A stretch of DNA of 64,000 nt from Hymenobacter lucidus (GTDB taxonomy: Bacteria > Bacteroidota > Bacteroidia > Cytophagales > Hymenobacteraceae), in the NCBI RefSeq assembly GCF_020447265.1, contig NZ_JAJADR010000003.1, positions 496,001 to 560,000 on the forward strand, given 5' to 3'. Positions 1-8,670 of this stretch are shown here, piece by piece (the first letter of the stretch is position 1; each line of letters starts with the position of its first letter). The translations under genes were made by a program, and so were the position numbers. The notes below the pieces were generated by a model. The model was not told the DNA's origin. It saw only the letters and a program-made list of their open reading frames with translations, and did not search any database.

Positions 1-2201
1 TGAATCTGGTCTTCGAAGCCGAAGCTGGATTCCGACATAAAGCCGATAAGTCCTTTTTTGGGAACCAACAGCCAGTCTTCGGCATACAGCGCCGTACGCA
101 CGGAGTACGTATTGCCCGCCGCGCAGCCATTGACAAACATGACCGGGTATTTATTGCGGTTGTTGTAGCCTTTGGCCGGGTTGGTACGAATGTTTCCTAG
201 CCCCAACGAGAGTTCCTCGATAGAGCCGTGGCCGAAATACGTAATGATGGCCAAGCCCGCGTTCAACTCACTGGCAATGTTGATTTCTTCCGGCAGGCCG
301 GTCGTCGTCCGCGCGTAGGTGCGTACCACCCGCCCGGCAAACAGCGGACTCTCAATCTGACGCTTGTATTCGTTCAGGTAGCCGCCAAATCGGTCAAACT
401 CGTACGCTTCCTGGCCTCCACCCACATTCAGGGCATTTTTGCGCCACGCCAAATCCGGTGCATCGGGTTGGTTGATTACCACCTCGTGCTCCACTAGCTT
501 GTTGAGGTAGTTAAGAACTTCCCGAGACGTTTGCGCCGCAATACGGCCAGTCGCCATTCGGGCCGTCACGTCGTCACGCTGCCAGTCGGCGGTGAAAAAG
601 GCTTCGGAGGCTCCTCGGGTACTGGCCGGCACCAAGTCACGCACTGTAGCCGAATAGCCCTGCTGATTTTTCCGGTGGTACACCCCTGAATAGCCAGCTT
701 CGCCAGTCTGTAAGCCTTTGCCCAGCAGCAGCAACGACTTGGGACGGCTATTGGTGAGCATAAACAGTGCAAATTGGCGGATGGCCAGCGCCGACTTCTC
801 CCCGTAGTGAAACTGGTCGTAGAGCCTGTCGGTGGTAACGACCAGCGTATCGTAGCGACCGCCAGCCGTGGAGGCGCGGTATTTGGCATATTCGCGCACC
901 GGGTTCAGCGTGTCGCCGGCGGGCTTCATCAGCGCCTGGTGGGTTACAATAAGAAAGTTGTGCGCTGCCGGCGAGATGTTGCGGAACCGCACAGGCACTG
1001 CCGCCAATGGCGCTATGGCCTTTGCCTCATCAACCAGCCACAGATTGCGCTGCGTGCTGCCCGGCCGGGCACTCGGAAACACGTAGCCCCGCCGAGTACC
1101 GGTTTCGGCCCGGCCTTCTACCCGCTGCACATTGTAAGGGTCCGTTACGTCGAAGCCCCGCACGGTAGCTGGCAGATTGTCGAGGGAGTAATAAGCCGGC
1201 GCACTGCCCAGCGTCGAATCGTTGTGGAAGCGCAGGGCACCCCGACTGGCGTTCCAGGCACTTGGCTGGGAATGCGAAATTGCACTGGAAATAATACTAA
1301 TTCGTTCACCCACCTTCTGCTTGTCGGCCTCGAAGTGCACGACTACCTTTCCGCTGGCATCAATGTCGGTAACAAGCAAAGGGTAAGAGAAAGTCTGTAG
1401 CTCATAGTTCTCGAACACTCTGGTAGGGCCCAGCGCCCGTTCTACGCCGTTGGGTTGCACTACATACAGTGTTACCCGATGGGTGGCTTTGTTGGCCCCC
1501 ATCATTTTCACGTAGAGGTGCGGCACCCGGCCCGAGGCGACATGGTTCTGCAACGAATCGTAGGCTTTGCTAGTGAAGTCATCAAAGGCGCCCGAGGAAA
1601 AACCTTCCCCCTGTTCAGCCCAGGGCTGAAACACATTCACTTGCAGATCTACGTCTATATACTTGGTGCTCTCAATAAACTGGCGTTCGTAGATCCAGTA
1701 CGGGTGTGCCCCGCCTACCGGCGCTGGGTTCACCTGCTCCATACGCTTGCGGCCCGTTGCCGTAGAGGCTACTGTTAGAAAATAGGCGGCCGTATCGGTG
1801 TACATACTGTACAGCTTCTGGTAGTGGTCGGCCGGGGTTTTGTACATCCCTACATCCAGGGCCCCATCGTTGCGCTGGCCGTAGAACTCGATGAAAGTGG
1901 AAGCATCCAGCGTTGTCGGGCTGTTGCCGCCTACATAAATAGCCACTTCCCGCCCCCGGCGCCAGAGCTGAAACCGGCTTGGATCAGCACTGGTGATGCC
2001 GGCCTGCCTGAGGTAGGTATAATCGAGGCGGTGGAGTCCGTCGCGGGTAACCCGAATTTTATAATACTGTTGAGCGGGCACAATCCACTCGTTGCCATAG
2101 GGCCCCGACTGTGCCGTAGCGTAGGTATCGGTCAGTAGTACTATTCCCAGCAGCAAGGCGCACCATCGCAGCAGGGAGTAAAGTTGGTAGGGGTGTGTCA
2201 T
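1..2201 (-). CDS. porU: Type IX secretion sortase PorU (gingipain-family C25), 3' end off the window
   Basis: Cell-surface sortase of the type IX secretion system; in known systems PorU cleaves the C-terminal sorting domain from exported cargo and links the cargo to surface lipopolysaccharide. I read this frame by hand from the ATG at 2201; about 733 codons are present and the 3' end lies beyond base 1. The N-terminus has a signal peptide ending near TYATAQ. Peptidase C25 landmarks are visible: a catalytic His in the motif YFGHGS (about residue 658) and a Cys in FVNGCAAGN (about residue 693). The length before the His fits PorU, which has a long N-terminal propeptide-like region, better than a plain gingipain. 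It follows the PorV/PorQ-type gene with a 61-base gap that holds a hairpin, so the two are probably co-transcribed with some attenuation. Family assignment is firm; the PorU subtype rests on motif order and the neighbour. Confidence 0.9.
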   Translation of the reverse strand, partial: MTHPYQLYSLLRWCALLLGIVLLTDTYATAQSGPYGNEWIVPAQQYYKIRVTRDGLHRLDYTYLRQAGITSADPSRFQLWRRGREVAIYVGGNSPTTLDASTFIEFYGQRNDGALDVGMYKTPADHYQKLYSMYTDTAAYFLTVASTATGRKRMEQVNPAPVGGAHPYWIYERQFIESTKYIDVDLQVNVFQPWAEQGEGFSSGAFDDFTSKAYDSLQNHVASGRVPHLYVKMMGANKATHRVTLYVVQPNGVERALGPTRVFENYELQTFSYPLLVTDIDASGKVVVHFEADKQKVGERISIISSAISHSQPSAWNASRGALRFHNDSTLGSAPAYYSLDNLPATVRGFDVTDPYNVQRVEGRAETGTRRGYVFPSARPGSTQRNLWLVDEAKAIAPLAAVPVRFRNISPAAHNFLIVTHQALMKPAGDTLNPVREYAKYRASTAGGRYDTLVVTTDRLYDQFHYGEKSALAIRQFALFMLTNSRPKSLLLLGKGLQTGEAGYSGVYHRKNQQGYSATVRDLVPASTRGASEAFFTADWQRDDVTARMATGRIAAQTSREVLNYLNKLVEHEVVINQPDAPDLAWRKNALNVGGGQEAYEFDRFGGYLNEYKRQIESPLFAGRVVRTYARTTTGLPEEINIASELNAGLAIITYFGHGSIEELSLGLGNIRTNPAKGYNNRNKYPVMFVNGCAAGNTYSVRTALYAEDWLLVPKKGLIGFMSESSFGFEDQI

Positions 2202-2225
2202 AGCAGATATACTGGCAATGAAAAT

Positions 2226-2250
2226 ACCGGCCGCCTGATGGCAGGCCGGT
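2226..2250 (-). terminator. Hairpin between porV-type gene and porU
   Basis: GC-rich inverted repeat (arms ACCGGCC+GCC / GGC+GGCCGGT with a one-base bulge) in the 61-base gap between two minus-strand genes. On the minus strand it is followed by ATTTTCATT, a weak T-tract. It may act as a partial terminator that lowers porU expression relative to the upstream barrel gene. Confidence 0.5.
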
Positions 2251-2262
2251 CGGGTAGTTTGG

Positions 2263-3375
2263 TTACTTGAAGCCGTAGCCGAGCGAGACAATTACGGAGT
2301 TGGTAGAGCCTTGGTCGCCTACTTTCTCGATGGCCAGCCGCGACAACGCCATATCTAGGCGCAGGCCGCTGAAGGCTACGCCCACGCCCAGGCTGGGCTG
2401 GGGCCGCCAGCCACCTTTGCCGTCGAAGGATTTGGCCGCATCTATTTTCTGAATGTTGCTTACCCCGCCGCGCAGAAAAATCAGGTTCTTGTAGCCCAGT
2501 TCCAGCCCGGCCTTGGGGTCGATGCTGATGGCGTCGCTCGATACCAGCGTATTGCGCTTGCCGTCGGTGGTCATTTCTAAGTCTACGGCAACGAGGGCCG
2601 TAATCTGGCCGGGCAGCTTCACGCTGCGGCCCACGCCCAGAATAAACCGGGGTAGGGTAATTTCGGTGGTGTTGCTCGGAATCGAGTCCTGGGAGGAAGC
2701 AATGCCCTCAAATTCTTCCGAGTTGATGGACCACGCGTTGAACGTAGTGGTAATGTCGCGGGCCATGAGGCCCAACTGCCAGCCCTTGTGCTCATACTGC
2801 AGGCCTGCGTCGATGCCGAAGCCCCAGGCGTTGGCAAACTTGCCCACGTTGCGGTAGATAATCTTGCCATTGCCGGCCAGCTTCAGGCCTTCGATAGCGC
2901 CTATTTTGCGGGCGTACGACAGCAACAAGGCATAGTCGGCCACGGAGAAATAAGTAATTCGGTCGTAGGAAATCTGGCCGTATTCGTTCACCAGGGCGCG
3001 GGTATCGGCAATGTTGTCGACCCCCACGCGGATGAGACTGGCCCCGATGGCGCTTTTATCGTCGAGGGGCATGGAAAAGGCCGCGTAATCATTCTTGACG
3101 ATGCCCGAAAACAGCTCCGAGTGCATCAGCACTGCGTCATACTTAGCTTTCTGGTTGAGCAGCCCGGCCGGGTTCCAGTAGCCGGCGGTGGCATCATTGG
3201 CCAGGCTCACCTGCACGTTGCCCATGCCCAGGGCCCGGCCCCCTACCCCAATGTTGAGAAAGTCGTTGCTGTACTTGGGCGTCAGGTCTTTGGTTTGGGC
3301 AGTGCCCGTCGTGGCCAGTCCCAAGCTCAGGCCGGCCCCCAGCAGCGCGGGGGCAATTCGAGAAAAGTGCAGCAT
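2263..3375 (-). CDS. porV: PorV/PorQ-family outer-membrane barrel protein of type IX secretion
   Basis: 370-residue outer-membrane protein. I start it at 3375 (MLHFSRIAPALLGAG) because a signal peptide ending near GTAQ follows; the longer frame to 3417 only adds a basic stretch without a leader. The mature N-terminus has the PorV/PorQ signature FLNIGVGGRALGMGNVQVS followed by NDATAGYWNPAGL, then alternating beta-barrel strands and a C-terminus ending in an aromatic residue and Lys (GYGFK). PorV shuttles cargo from the translocon to the PorU sortase. Its position directly upstream of porU supports PorV rather than PorQ, but in Porphyromonas gingivalis the order is porU then porV, so the order here is reversed. 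Subtype is an inference from context. Confidence 0.82.
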   Translation of the reverse strand: MLHFSRIAPALLGAGLSLGLATTGTAQTKDLTPKYSNDFLNIGVGGRALGMGNVQVSLANDATAGYWNPAGLLNQKAKYDAVLMHSELFSGIVKNDYAAFSMPLDDKSAIGASLIRVGVDNIADTRALVNEYGQISYDRITYFSVADYALLLSYARKIGAIEGLKLAGNGKIIYRNVGKFANAWGFGIDAGLQYEHKGWQLGLMARDITTTFNAWSINSEEFEGIASSQDSIPSNTTEITLPRFILGVGRSVKLPGQITALVAVDLEMTTDGKRNTLVSSDAISIDPKAGLELGYKNLIFLRGGVSNIQKIDAAKSFDGKGGWRPQPSLGVGVAFSGLRLDMALSRLAIEKVGDQGSTNSVIVSLGYGFK

Positions 3376-3653
3376 AGAGGTGTAATGAATAAAAACGGGG
3401 TTTTTCCGCAGCAGCAACGCAAGATACTTATTAATAGTGCGCTGTCGAATTCGGGCTTGGGCCGCCGCTTGCCGCCGGGGCAGTGAAATAGGGGCTCCGG
3501 TTCTGCAAACGCGGTTTTGTTCCCCACTATCTACCGTAACTCAGCCTCGTTTTGGATTGGAGCCGACGCATATTTCTGCTTGATCTGGACCTATGTAATA
3601 CCCAGTACTAAAATTATTTTCACTAGTACCTTGCGTCGCATAGTACCTTCTAT
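3376..3653. promoter_or_regulatory. Divergent intergenic region porV / padR
   Basis: About 317 bases separate the divergent porV-type and padR genes. The half near padR is AT-rich and holds three copies of AGTAC at 3604-3608, 3625-3629 and 3642-3646 (21- and 17-base steps), two of them in the longer form TAGTACC. They overlap or sit just upstream of the padR promoter. Regulators of the PadR family often repress their own operon, so these are candidate operator half-sites; that is inference. I see no gene here. Confidence 0.4.
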
Positions 3654-3661
3654 TATCTTTG
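3631..3661 (+). promoter_or_regulatory. Bacteroidota-type promoter for padR operon
   Basis: TTG at 3631-3633 and TATCTTTG at 3654-3661 match the Bacteroidota -33 (TTG/TTTG) and -7 (TAnnTTTG) elements with 20 bases between them. The start codon of padR follows about 31 bases downstream. An AGTAC repeat (3642-3646) lies in the spacer, a good place for a repressor. Confidence 0.6.
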
Positions 3662-3692
3662 TTTCATTCTTCACCGATTTCTGCCACAGCCC

Positions 3693-4052
3693 ATGAAAGT
3701 AGAGAACACCCAAGTGCAGATGCGGAAGGGCATCCTGGAGTTCTGCATCCTGGAAATCATTGCCCGCGGCGAGGTGTATGCGTCAGACATGCTGGAGGAG
3801 CTAACCGCCGCCCGCATGATTGTAGTGGAAGGCACGCTTTATCCACTGCTGACGCGCCTCAAAAATGCCGGCTTGCTTGATTATACCTGGAAAGAGTCCA
3901 CCTCCGGGCCGCCCCGCAAGTACTACACCCTCACCCAGGACGGTCAGGAATTCCTGCACCAGCTGCGCCTGACCTGGGAGGAAGTGCAGGACTCCATCCG
4001 CATCATCCGCCAGAAACCTCACCTCAATGGCGCCGCAACCCCAATGCCCTAG
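3693..4052 (+). CDS. PadR-family transcriptional regulator
   Basis: 119-residue winged-helix regulator. It has the typical PadR N-terminus (MRKGILEFCILEIIARGEVYA), the EGTLYPLLTRLKNAGLL recognition/wing segment at about residues 46-62, and the GPPRKYYTLTQDG wing strand, followed by a C-terminal helix for dimerisation. Length is normal for the short PadR type. It lies 61 bases upstream of the PspC/head-GIN gene on the same strand; this pair (PadR then PspC protein) recurs in Bacteroidota and suggests that it controls the membrane protein in response to envelope stress, which is an inference. Candidate operator repeats AGTAC lie just upstream. The ligand, if any, is unknown. Confidence 0.9.
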   Translation: MKVENTQVQMRKGILEFCILEIIARGEVYASDMLEELTAARMIVVEGTLYPLLTRLKNAGLLDYTWKESTSGPPRKYYTLTQDGQEFLHQLRLTWEEVQDSIRIIRQKPHLNGAATPMP

Positions 4053-4113
4053 CGGCACCTAATTGGCCCGGACCATTCCTTCATTCGAGTTACTCTTGAT
4101 TTGCAGCACTGAG

Positions 4114-6783
4114 ATGAAAAAGAATATCAGCATTAACCTCCAAGGCCTCATCTTCCACATCGAAGAAGATGGCTACGACGTGCTCAGCCGCTACCTGGCC
4201 GAAGTAAGGGCACATTTTTCCGGCTACCGGGGGCACGAGGAAATCGTGGCCGACATCGAAGCCCGGATTGCCGAGCTGTTTGCCGCCCGCACTTCTTCCA
4301 CCAAGCAGGTCATCACGCTGGAGGATGTGCAGGAAATGGTCGGCAAAATGGGCCGCGTGAGCGACTTCCAAAGCGCCGATGAGGCCGAGGAAGAGGAAGA
4401 AGCCCTGGCCGGTGGCCCCGAGGTGTATACCAATTACGCCAAGGCAGGCAACGCCGCCACCGCCGATGCCACCACCGATACGGAGCCCAAGCGCCTGTAC
4501 CGCGACATGGCCAACCGCAAAATTGCCGGGGTAGCCGCCGGTATTGCCCGCTACTTCGCCGTCAATCCGCTCTGGATCCGACTGGGCTTCCTGGCCTTCC
4601 TCATCTTCCCGCCCATTGCCTTCGACAACCACGGCAACGACTTCGGCGGCAACATTGCCGGCTTCTCGCTGATTGCCTACGTCATTCTCTGGATTGCACT
4701 GCCCAAACGCTACGACGGCATTGCCGGCGACGACGACCCGACGTTCAAAAAGCTCTACCGCGACACCGACAACGGTAAAGTCGGCGGGGTTTCGGCCGGT
4801 TTGTCGGCCTACTTCAAGGTGGATGTGGTACTGATCCGGGTGCTGTTTGTGGCCTTCGTCTTTGCCGGCGGCTTCGCCATCCCACTCTACATCATCCTCT
4901 GGATATTGCTGCCCGAGGCCAAGACCGTGTCGGATCGGATGCGGATGCGCGGCGACGCCCTCACGCTGTCCAGCATCGACAGCAACGTGCGCAACAACTC
5001 GTATGAGGAAGGCCCCGATTCGGCCAACAACCGTCCGGTGGGCACTTTCCTGGAGAATTTCTTCCGCAATGTGCGGCCCCTGCTGAACTTCGTGGGCTCC
5101 ATCCTGCGCATCTTCATCGGTGTGATGATGACCATCGTCGGCTTCGGCATCCTGCTGGCCCTGCTTATTGCCCTGCTCATTGGCCTGGGCCTGATTCCCG
5201 AAACCCAGAACTTCGTGATGGGCGACGTGCCGGCCTACGTGCTGATGAACGGCATCCCCGACTGGGCACTGCTGGCCTTCTTCCTGATGGCCGCCATTCC
5301 GCCCCTGGCCATGATGCTGGCCGGCCTGGGCCTGCTGCTGCGCCGCTCCATTCTGAGCCGCACCGCCGGCCTTACGCTCTTCGGCCTCTGGCTGCTTGGT
5401 GTAGTAGGCTCATCCATTGCCGGCGCCCAGATCAGCCGTAATTTCCAGGAAGAAGCCCAAGTGGTGCAAACCCAGCGCTTTCCCGCCCTGAGCACGGCTC
5501 CCGGCCTCTATCTGGATGCCCGCCGCGTCGACCGTCCGTCTGACCAGTGGGTGGACGTGGAGCTGGCCGCGGCCGACAGCGGCGCGGCCGTGCAGGTCGA
5601 CAAAACCTTCTCGGCCACCGGCCCTTCGGAGGAAGAAGCCCGGCAAATGGCCGTCAGCTCGGTGGCCTACACCGTGCGGCAGAGCAACGACACCACGCTG
5701 CAGTTTGATGACCACTTCACCTACCGCTCGGGGGCCAAATACCGCGACCAGCACGTGAACCTGCTGGTGCATCTGCCCCGCAACAAGACGTTCCGCATCA
5801 GTGAGAAATTTGCCCGCCTGCTCGATGACGACAACTTCTACAACGACCAGCGCCCCAACGACCCCGAGCAGCATAGTTACCGCCTGCGCGGTAGCCGCCT
5901 GGAGTGCGTGAGCTGCACCAGCGGCGACCTGGAGGACAGCTTCGGCAGCGACTTCGACGATGAAGACGATGAGGCCGCCGACAGCACCGATGCTACCGTC
6001 AACCTCGATACCGACGAAGGCAGCTACCGGATTCGCGTTGACACCGACGATGACGAGGACGGTAACCCCAACATTGACATTGACATCGATGACAAAGGCT
6101 TCTCCTCCGACCCTGGCCGTTACGGCTCGGGCCGGCGCACCTTTAACCTGGGCAACTTCCGCACAGTAAAGGCCAGCGGTGCTTACCGCGTGTTTGTTCG
6201 CAAGGGGGCCAGCTTTAAGGTAGAAGCCGCTGGTGATGACCGCGACCTGAGCAACCTGCGAGTGGAAAACAATGGCGGTGAACTGATTATTTACAGCCGC
6301 AACCGGAATTTTTCCTTCCGGAATTTCCGCAACAACCGCCCCGTGCTGATTCGGGTGCAGATGCCCGACCTGACCGGCCTCGATTTGAACGGCGCCTGCC
6401 AGGCCAACGTGGCCGGTTTCTCGGGCCAGGCCCTGAGCGTACAGCAGTCGGGGGCCAGCCATGCTACCCTGAACGTAAACGTGCCGCGTCTGGACCTCGA
6501 TATGAGCGGGGCCTGCAAAACCAACTTGCGCGGCAGAGCCAACGAGCTGAACATAGAAGGCACCGGCGCCTGCCAGGTGCAGGCCCTGCGCATGACGACC
6601 CAGAATGCTGACGTTGATCTGACGGGCATGAGCAAAGCCCGCATCCAGGTGGCCAACCAGCTGCGGGCCGATCTGAGCGGTGCCAGCCGGGTAGAATACA
6701 CCGGCTCGCCCGACAAGGTGCAGAAGGAGCTGTCGGGTTCTTCCCGCGTTACGCGCCTCACTACCAGTTCCGACGAGGAATAG
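4114..6783 (+). CDS. PspC-domain membrane protein with C-terminal head-GIN (DUF2807) domain
   Basis: 889-residue envelope protein. The start at 4114 (MKKNISINLQG) is chosen because this N-terminus is the usual one for Bacteroidota PspC proteins; the frame upstream to 4063 adds an unrelated stretch. Order of parts: an N-terminal acidic region (about 1-110); two tandem PspC domains, each beginning K-x-LYRD and ending in a membrane helix (about 126-190 and 212-272); three to four further membrane segments (about 325-440); a periplasmic or surface region with a very acidic DDEDDE stretch (about 610-670); and a head-GIN beta-helix-like domain (about 673-885) with repeated GACQ/SGAS/SGAC motifs. 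PspC domains act in phage-shock-type envelope stress in other bacteria. Probably co-transcribed with padR. The role in this group is not established. Confidence 0.85.
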   Translation: MKKNISINLQGLIFHIEEDGYDVLSRYLAEVRAHFSGYRGHEEIVADIEARIAELFAARTSSTKQVITLEDVQEMVGKMGRVSDFQSADEAEEEEEALAGGPEVYTNYAKAGNAATADATTDTEPKRLYRDMANRKIAGVAAGIARYFAVNPLWIRLGFLAFLIFPPIAFDNHGNDFGGNIAGFSLIAYVILWIALPKRYDGIAGDDDPTFKKLYRDTDNGKVGGVSAGLSAYFKVDVVLIRVLFVAFVFAGGFAIPLYIILWILLPEAKTVSDRMRMRGDALTLSSIDSNVRNNSYEEGPDSANNRPVGTFLENFFRNVRPLLNFVGSILRIFIGVMMTIVGFGILLALLIALLIGLGLIPETQNFVMGDVPAYVLMNGIPDWALLAFFLMAAIPPLAMMLAGLGLLLRRSILSRTAGLTLFGLWLLGVVGSSIAGAQISRNFQEEAQVVQTQRFPALSTAPGLYLDARRVDRPSDQWVDVELAAADSGAAVQVDKTFSATGPSEEEARQMAVSSVAYTVRQSNDTTLQFDDHFTYRSGAKYRDQHVNLLVHLPRNKTFRISEKFARLLDDDNFYNDQRPNDPEQHSYRLRGSRLECVSCTSGDLEDSFGSDFDDEDDEAADSTDATVNLDTDEGSYRIRVDTDDDEDGNPNIDIDIDDKGFSSDPGRYGSGRRTFNLGNFRTVKASGAYRVFVRKGASFKVEAAGDDRDLSNLRVENNGGELIIYSRNRNFSFRNFRNNRPVLIRVQMPDLTGLDLNGACQANVAGFSGQALSVQQSGASHATLNVNVPRLDLDMSGACKTNLRGRANELNIEGTGACQVQALRMTTQNADVDLTGMSKARIQVANQLRADLSGASRVEYTGSPDKVQKELSGSSRVTRLTTSSDEE

Positions 6784-6901
6784 CCGATGTGCCCTACCGG
6801 GAATACTTTACTGAAAGCTGAATTTCTACCCTGCCGAGGCCTGGCTTCACCCGGGCCTCATGCGGCCGGTCCTACCTTTGACCAGCACCCAGGAAATAGT
6901 A

Positions 6902-6937
6902 ATGCCGGCCAGGCAACCCTTGGGTTCTGGCCGGCAT
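6902..6937. terminator. Hairpin between PspC gene and cca
   Basis: Perfect 11-base arms (ATGCCGGCCAG / CTGGCCGGCAT) with a 14-base loop, lying between two convergent genes. The T-tract is weak on both sides (CTTTACC on the plus strand), so it may work as a modest bidirectional terminator. Confidence 0.55.
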
Positions 6938-6970
6938 CTTTACCGCAACAACACGAGCAAACAGGTTTAC

Positions 6971-8401
6971 TTATTGGTGAGTGAAAGGGTGAACCGGAGG
7001 AAGTCCTTTAGCCTGGCCGAGCTGCAACAGGTAGGCAAAGGCTTCCTCAAACTCGTTGCGCACCTTGCCATCCAGAATGGCTTCCAGTACCGCGTCTTTT
7101 AACTCGCCCACTTCGCGGGAAGGCTTCAAGCCGAAGGCTTCCATAATGACTTCCCCAGTAATGACGGGCTTGAAGTTGCGCAGGTGGTCTTTCGATTCTA
7201 CTTCTCTCAGCTTCTCTTCCACCAGCCCGAAGTTGCGCAAATAGAGCTCTTTGCGCTGGTGGTCTTTGCTTGTAATATCGGCTCGGCACAGGAGCATCAG
7301 CCGGTCAATGTCGTCGCCGGCCTCGAACAGCAGGCGGCGCACGGCCGAGTCGGTCACGGTTTCCTTTACCAGGGCAATGGGGCGTAGGTGCAGGCGCACG
7401 AGCTTTTGCACCATGCGCATCTCCTCCCCCAGCGGCAGTTTCAGGTCGGTGAAAATACCGGGTACCCAGCGCGCGCCTTTGTCTTCGTGGCCGTGAAACG
7501 TCCAGCCCACGTTGGGGAAATACCGCTTGGTGGCCGGTTTGGCAATGTCGTGGAGAATAGCCGCCCAGCGCAGCCACAGGTCACCGCCGGCGTCCACCAC
7601 GTTGTCGAGCACCTGCAGGGTATGGTAAAAGTTGTCCTTATGGGCGTGCTTGCCCACTTTCTCCACGCCGTAGAGCAGGGCCATCTTCGGGAAGATGAGC
7701 TGCAGCAGGCCGGTCTGAAACAGCAGCTTGAAGCCGTAGCTGGGCTTGGCGGCCTTGATAATCTTGTTCAGCTCGTCGGTAATGCGCTCCTGCGACACGA
7801 TTTTGATGCGGTCCTTATTGCGGGCAATGGCATCGTAGGTGTCGGGCTCAATGTCGAAGTTGAGCTGGGTGGCAAAGCGCACAGCCCGCATCATGCGCAG
7901 CGGGTCATCGGAAAAGGTGATATCGGGGTCGAGCGGGGTGCGGATGATTTTCTGCTGCAGGTCGCGCATGCCCTCGTAGCGGTCTACGAGCGTGCCGAAG
8001 TCCTGGGGGTTGAGGCTCAGCGCCAGGGCGTTGATGGTAAAGTCGCGGCGGGCCAGGTCTTCCTCCAGCGTGCCGGCCTCCACTTCCGGCTTGCGGCTCT
8101 CGGCCCGGTAGCTTTCCTTGCGGGCACCCACAAATTCCAGCTCCACGGTTTCGGTGGGCAGCATAGCCGTGCCGAAGTTCTTGAACACCGTGACGCGCGG
8201 CTTGCCCGGCAGCTTGCGCCCCACGGCCTGGGCCAGCTTGATTCCGTCGCCCACGCACACCACGTCCACGTCCTTGCTGGGCCGCACCAGGGCCAAATCC
8301 CGCACGAAGCCGCCAATAACGTAAGCCGGATACCCCAGCTCACCGGCCGCCTCGGCAATGGTACGGAACAATGGATTCTCGGGAAGCTGGGGAGTATTCA
8401 T
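6971..8401 (-). CDS. cca: CCA-adding tRNA nucleotidyltransferase with HD domain
   Basis: 476-residue class II tRNA nucleotidyltransferase that builds or repairs the 3' CCA end of tRNAs. Visible motifs: GGFVRD (flexible loop) near residue 30, the metal-binding DVDVV, the RRDFTINALA motif near residue 145, a head/neck region with NKDRIKIVSQERI, and an HD domain with LHDIAKP near residue 285, so the protein belongs to the PolyA_pol-HD form. Start at the ATG at 8401; a TTG two codons upstream is possible but the ATG is the better start. A -7-like element TACCTTTG on the minus strand (8435-8428) sits 26 bases upstream, overlapping the edge of a large palindrome. Convergent with the PspC gene. Confidence 0.92.
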   Translation of the reverse strand: MNTPQLPENPLFRTIAEAAGELGYPAYVIGGFVRDLALVRPSKDVDVVCVGDGIKLAQAVGRKLPGKPRVTVFKNFGTAMLPTETVELEFVGARKESYRAESRKPEVEAGTLEEDLARRDFTINALALSLNPQDFGTLVDRYEGMRDLQQKIIRTPLDPDITFSDDPLRMMRAVRFATQLNFDIEPDTYDAIARNKDRIKIVSQERITDELNKIIKAAKPSYGFKLLFQTGLLQLIFPKMALLYGVEKVGKHAHKDNFYHTLQVLDNVVDAGGDLWLRWAAILHDIAKPATKRYFPNVGWTFHGHEDKGARWVPGIFTDLKLPLGEEMRMVQKLVRLHLRPIALVKETVTDSAVRRLLFEAGDDIDRLMLLCRADITSKDHQRKELYLRNFGLVEEKLREVESKDHLRNFKPVITGEVIMEAFGLKPSREVGELKDAVLEAILDGKVRNEFEEAFAYLLQLGQAKGLPPVHPFTHQ

Positions 8402-8427
8402 GCGCAATGCTGACGGTCAAACGGCCG

Positions 8428-8435
8428 CAAAGGTA
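8428..8435 (-). promoter_or_regulatory. -7-like promoter element upstream of cca
   Basis: Minus-strand TACCTTTG matches TAnnTTTG and ends 26 bases before the cca start. I see no good -33 TTG at the expected distance, because that region belongs to the large inverted repeat. Confidence 0.45.
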
Positions 8436-8670
8436 ATGTGCTAATGTGGGGAATGTGCTGATGTGCTAAAAACGTGTCCTTGCAAGGCGGAGCCGAAGTA
8501 ACCCGTCCTCTGAGATATGCTAAGTGTTCTAAACTGAAAAGCCCTTTCTCGTTGCTAACGGGAAAGGGCTTTCCGGTAAAAGAACGGGGCGTACTACGCA
8601 GAGGATGGATGACTTCGCACTGCTCGCAAGGACACGGTGGTTATCAGCACATTCCCCGCATTAGCACCTT
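8430..8670. repeat. Large imperfect palindrome (about 241 bp) with a dispersed-repeat core
   Basis: The whole gap between cca and the tsaC-type gene reads as one long imperfect inverted repeat. The left arm starts AAGGTAATGTGCTAATG at 8430 and the right arm, read on the other strand, starts AAGGTGCTAATGCGGGG at 8670; both continue with GAATGTGCTGAT, then GTGTCCTTGC (8474-8483 and its complement near 8626-8635), then TCCTCTG, and meet at the hairpin AAAGCCCTTTC / GAAAGGGCTTT (8538-8572). The right end touches the stop codon of the tsaC-type gene. The GTGTCCTTGC motif recurs at 40738-40764. I see no open reading frame of note inside. Confidence 0.8.
8538..8572 (-). terminator. Hairpin terminator for the epimerase-tsaC operon
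   Basis: Arms AAAGCCCTTTC (8538-8548) and GAAAGGGCTTT (8562-8572) form the centre of the large palindrome; on the minus strand the stem ends in GGGCTTTTCAG. It lies downstream of the tsaC-type gene. Confidence 0.55.

Noticed and set aside
8474-8635. Insertion sequence remnant
   Set aside because: No reading frame resembling a transposase and no target-site duplication could be seen in the palindrome; a repeat element explains it better.
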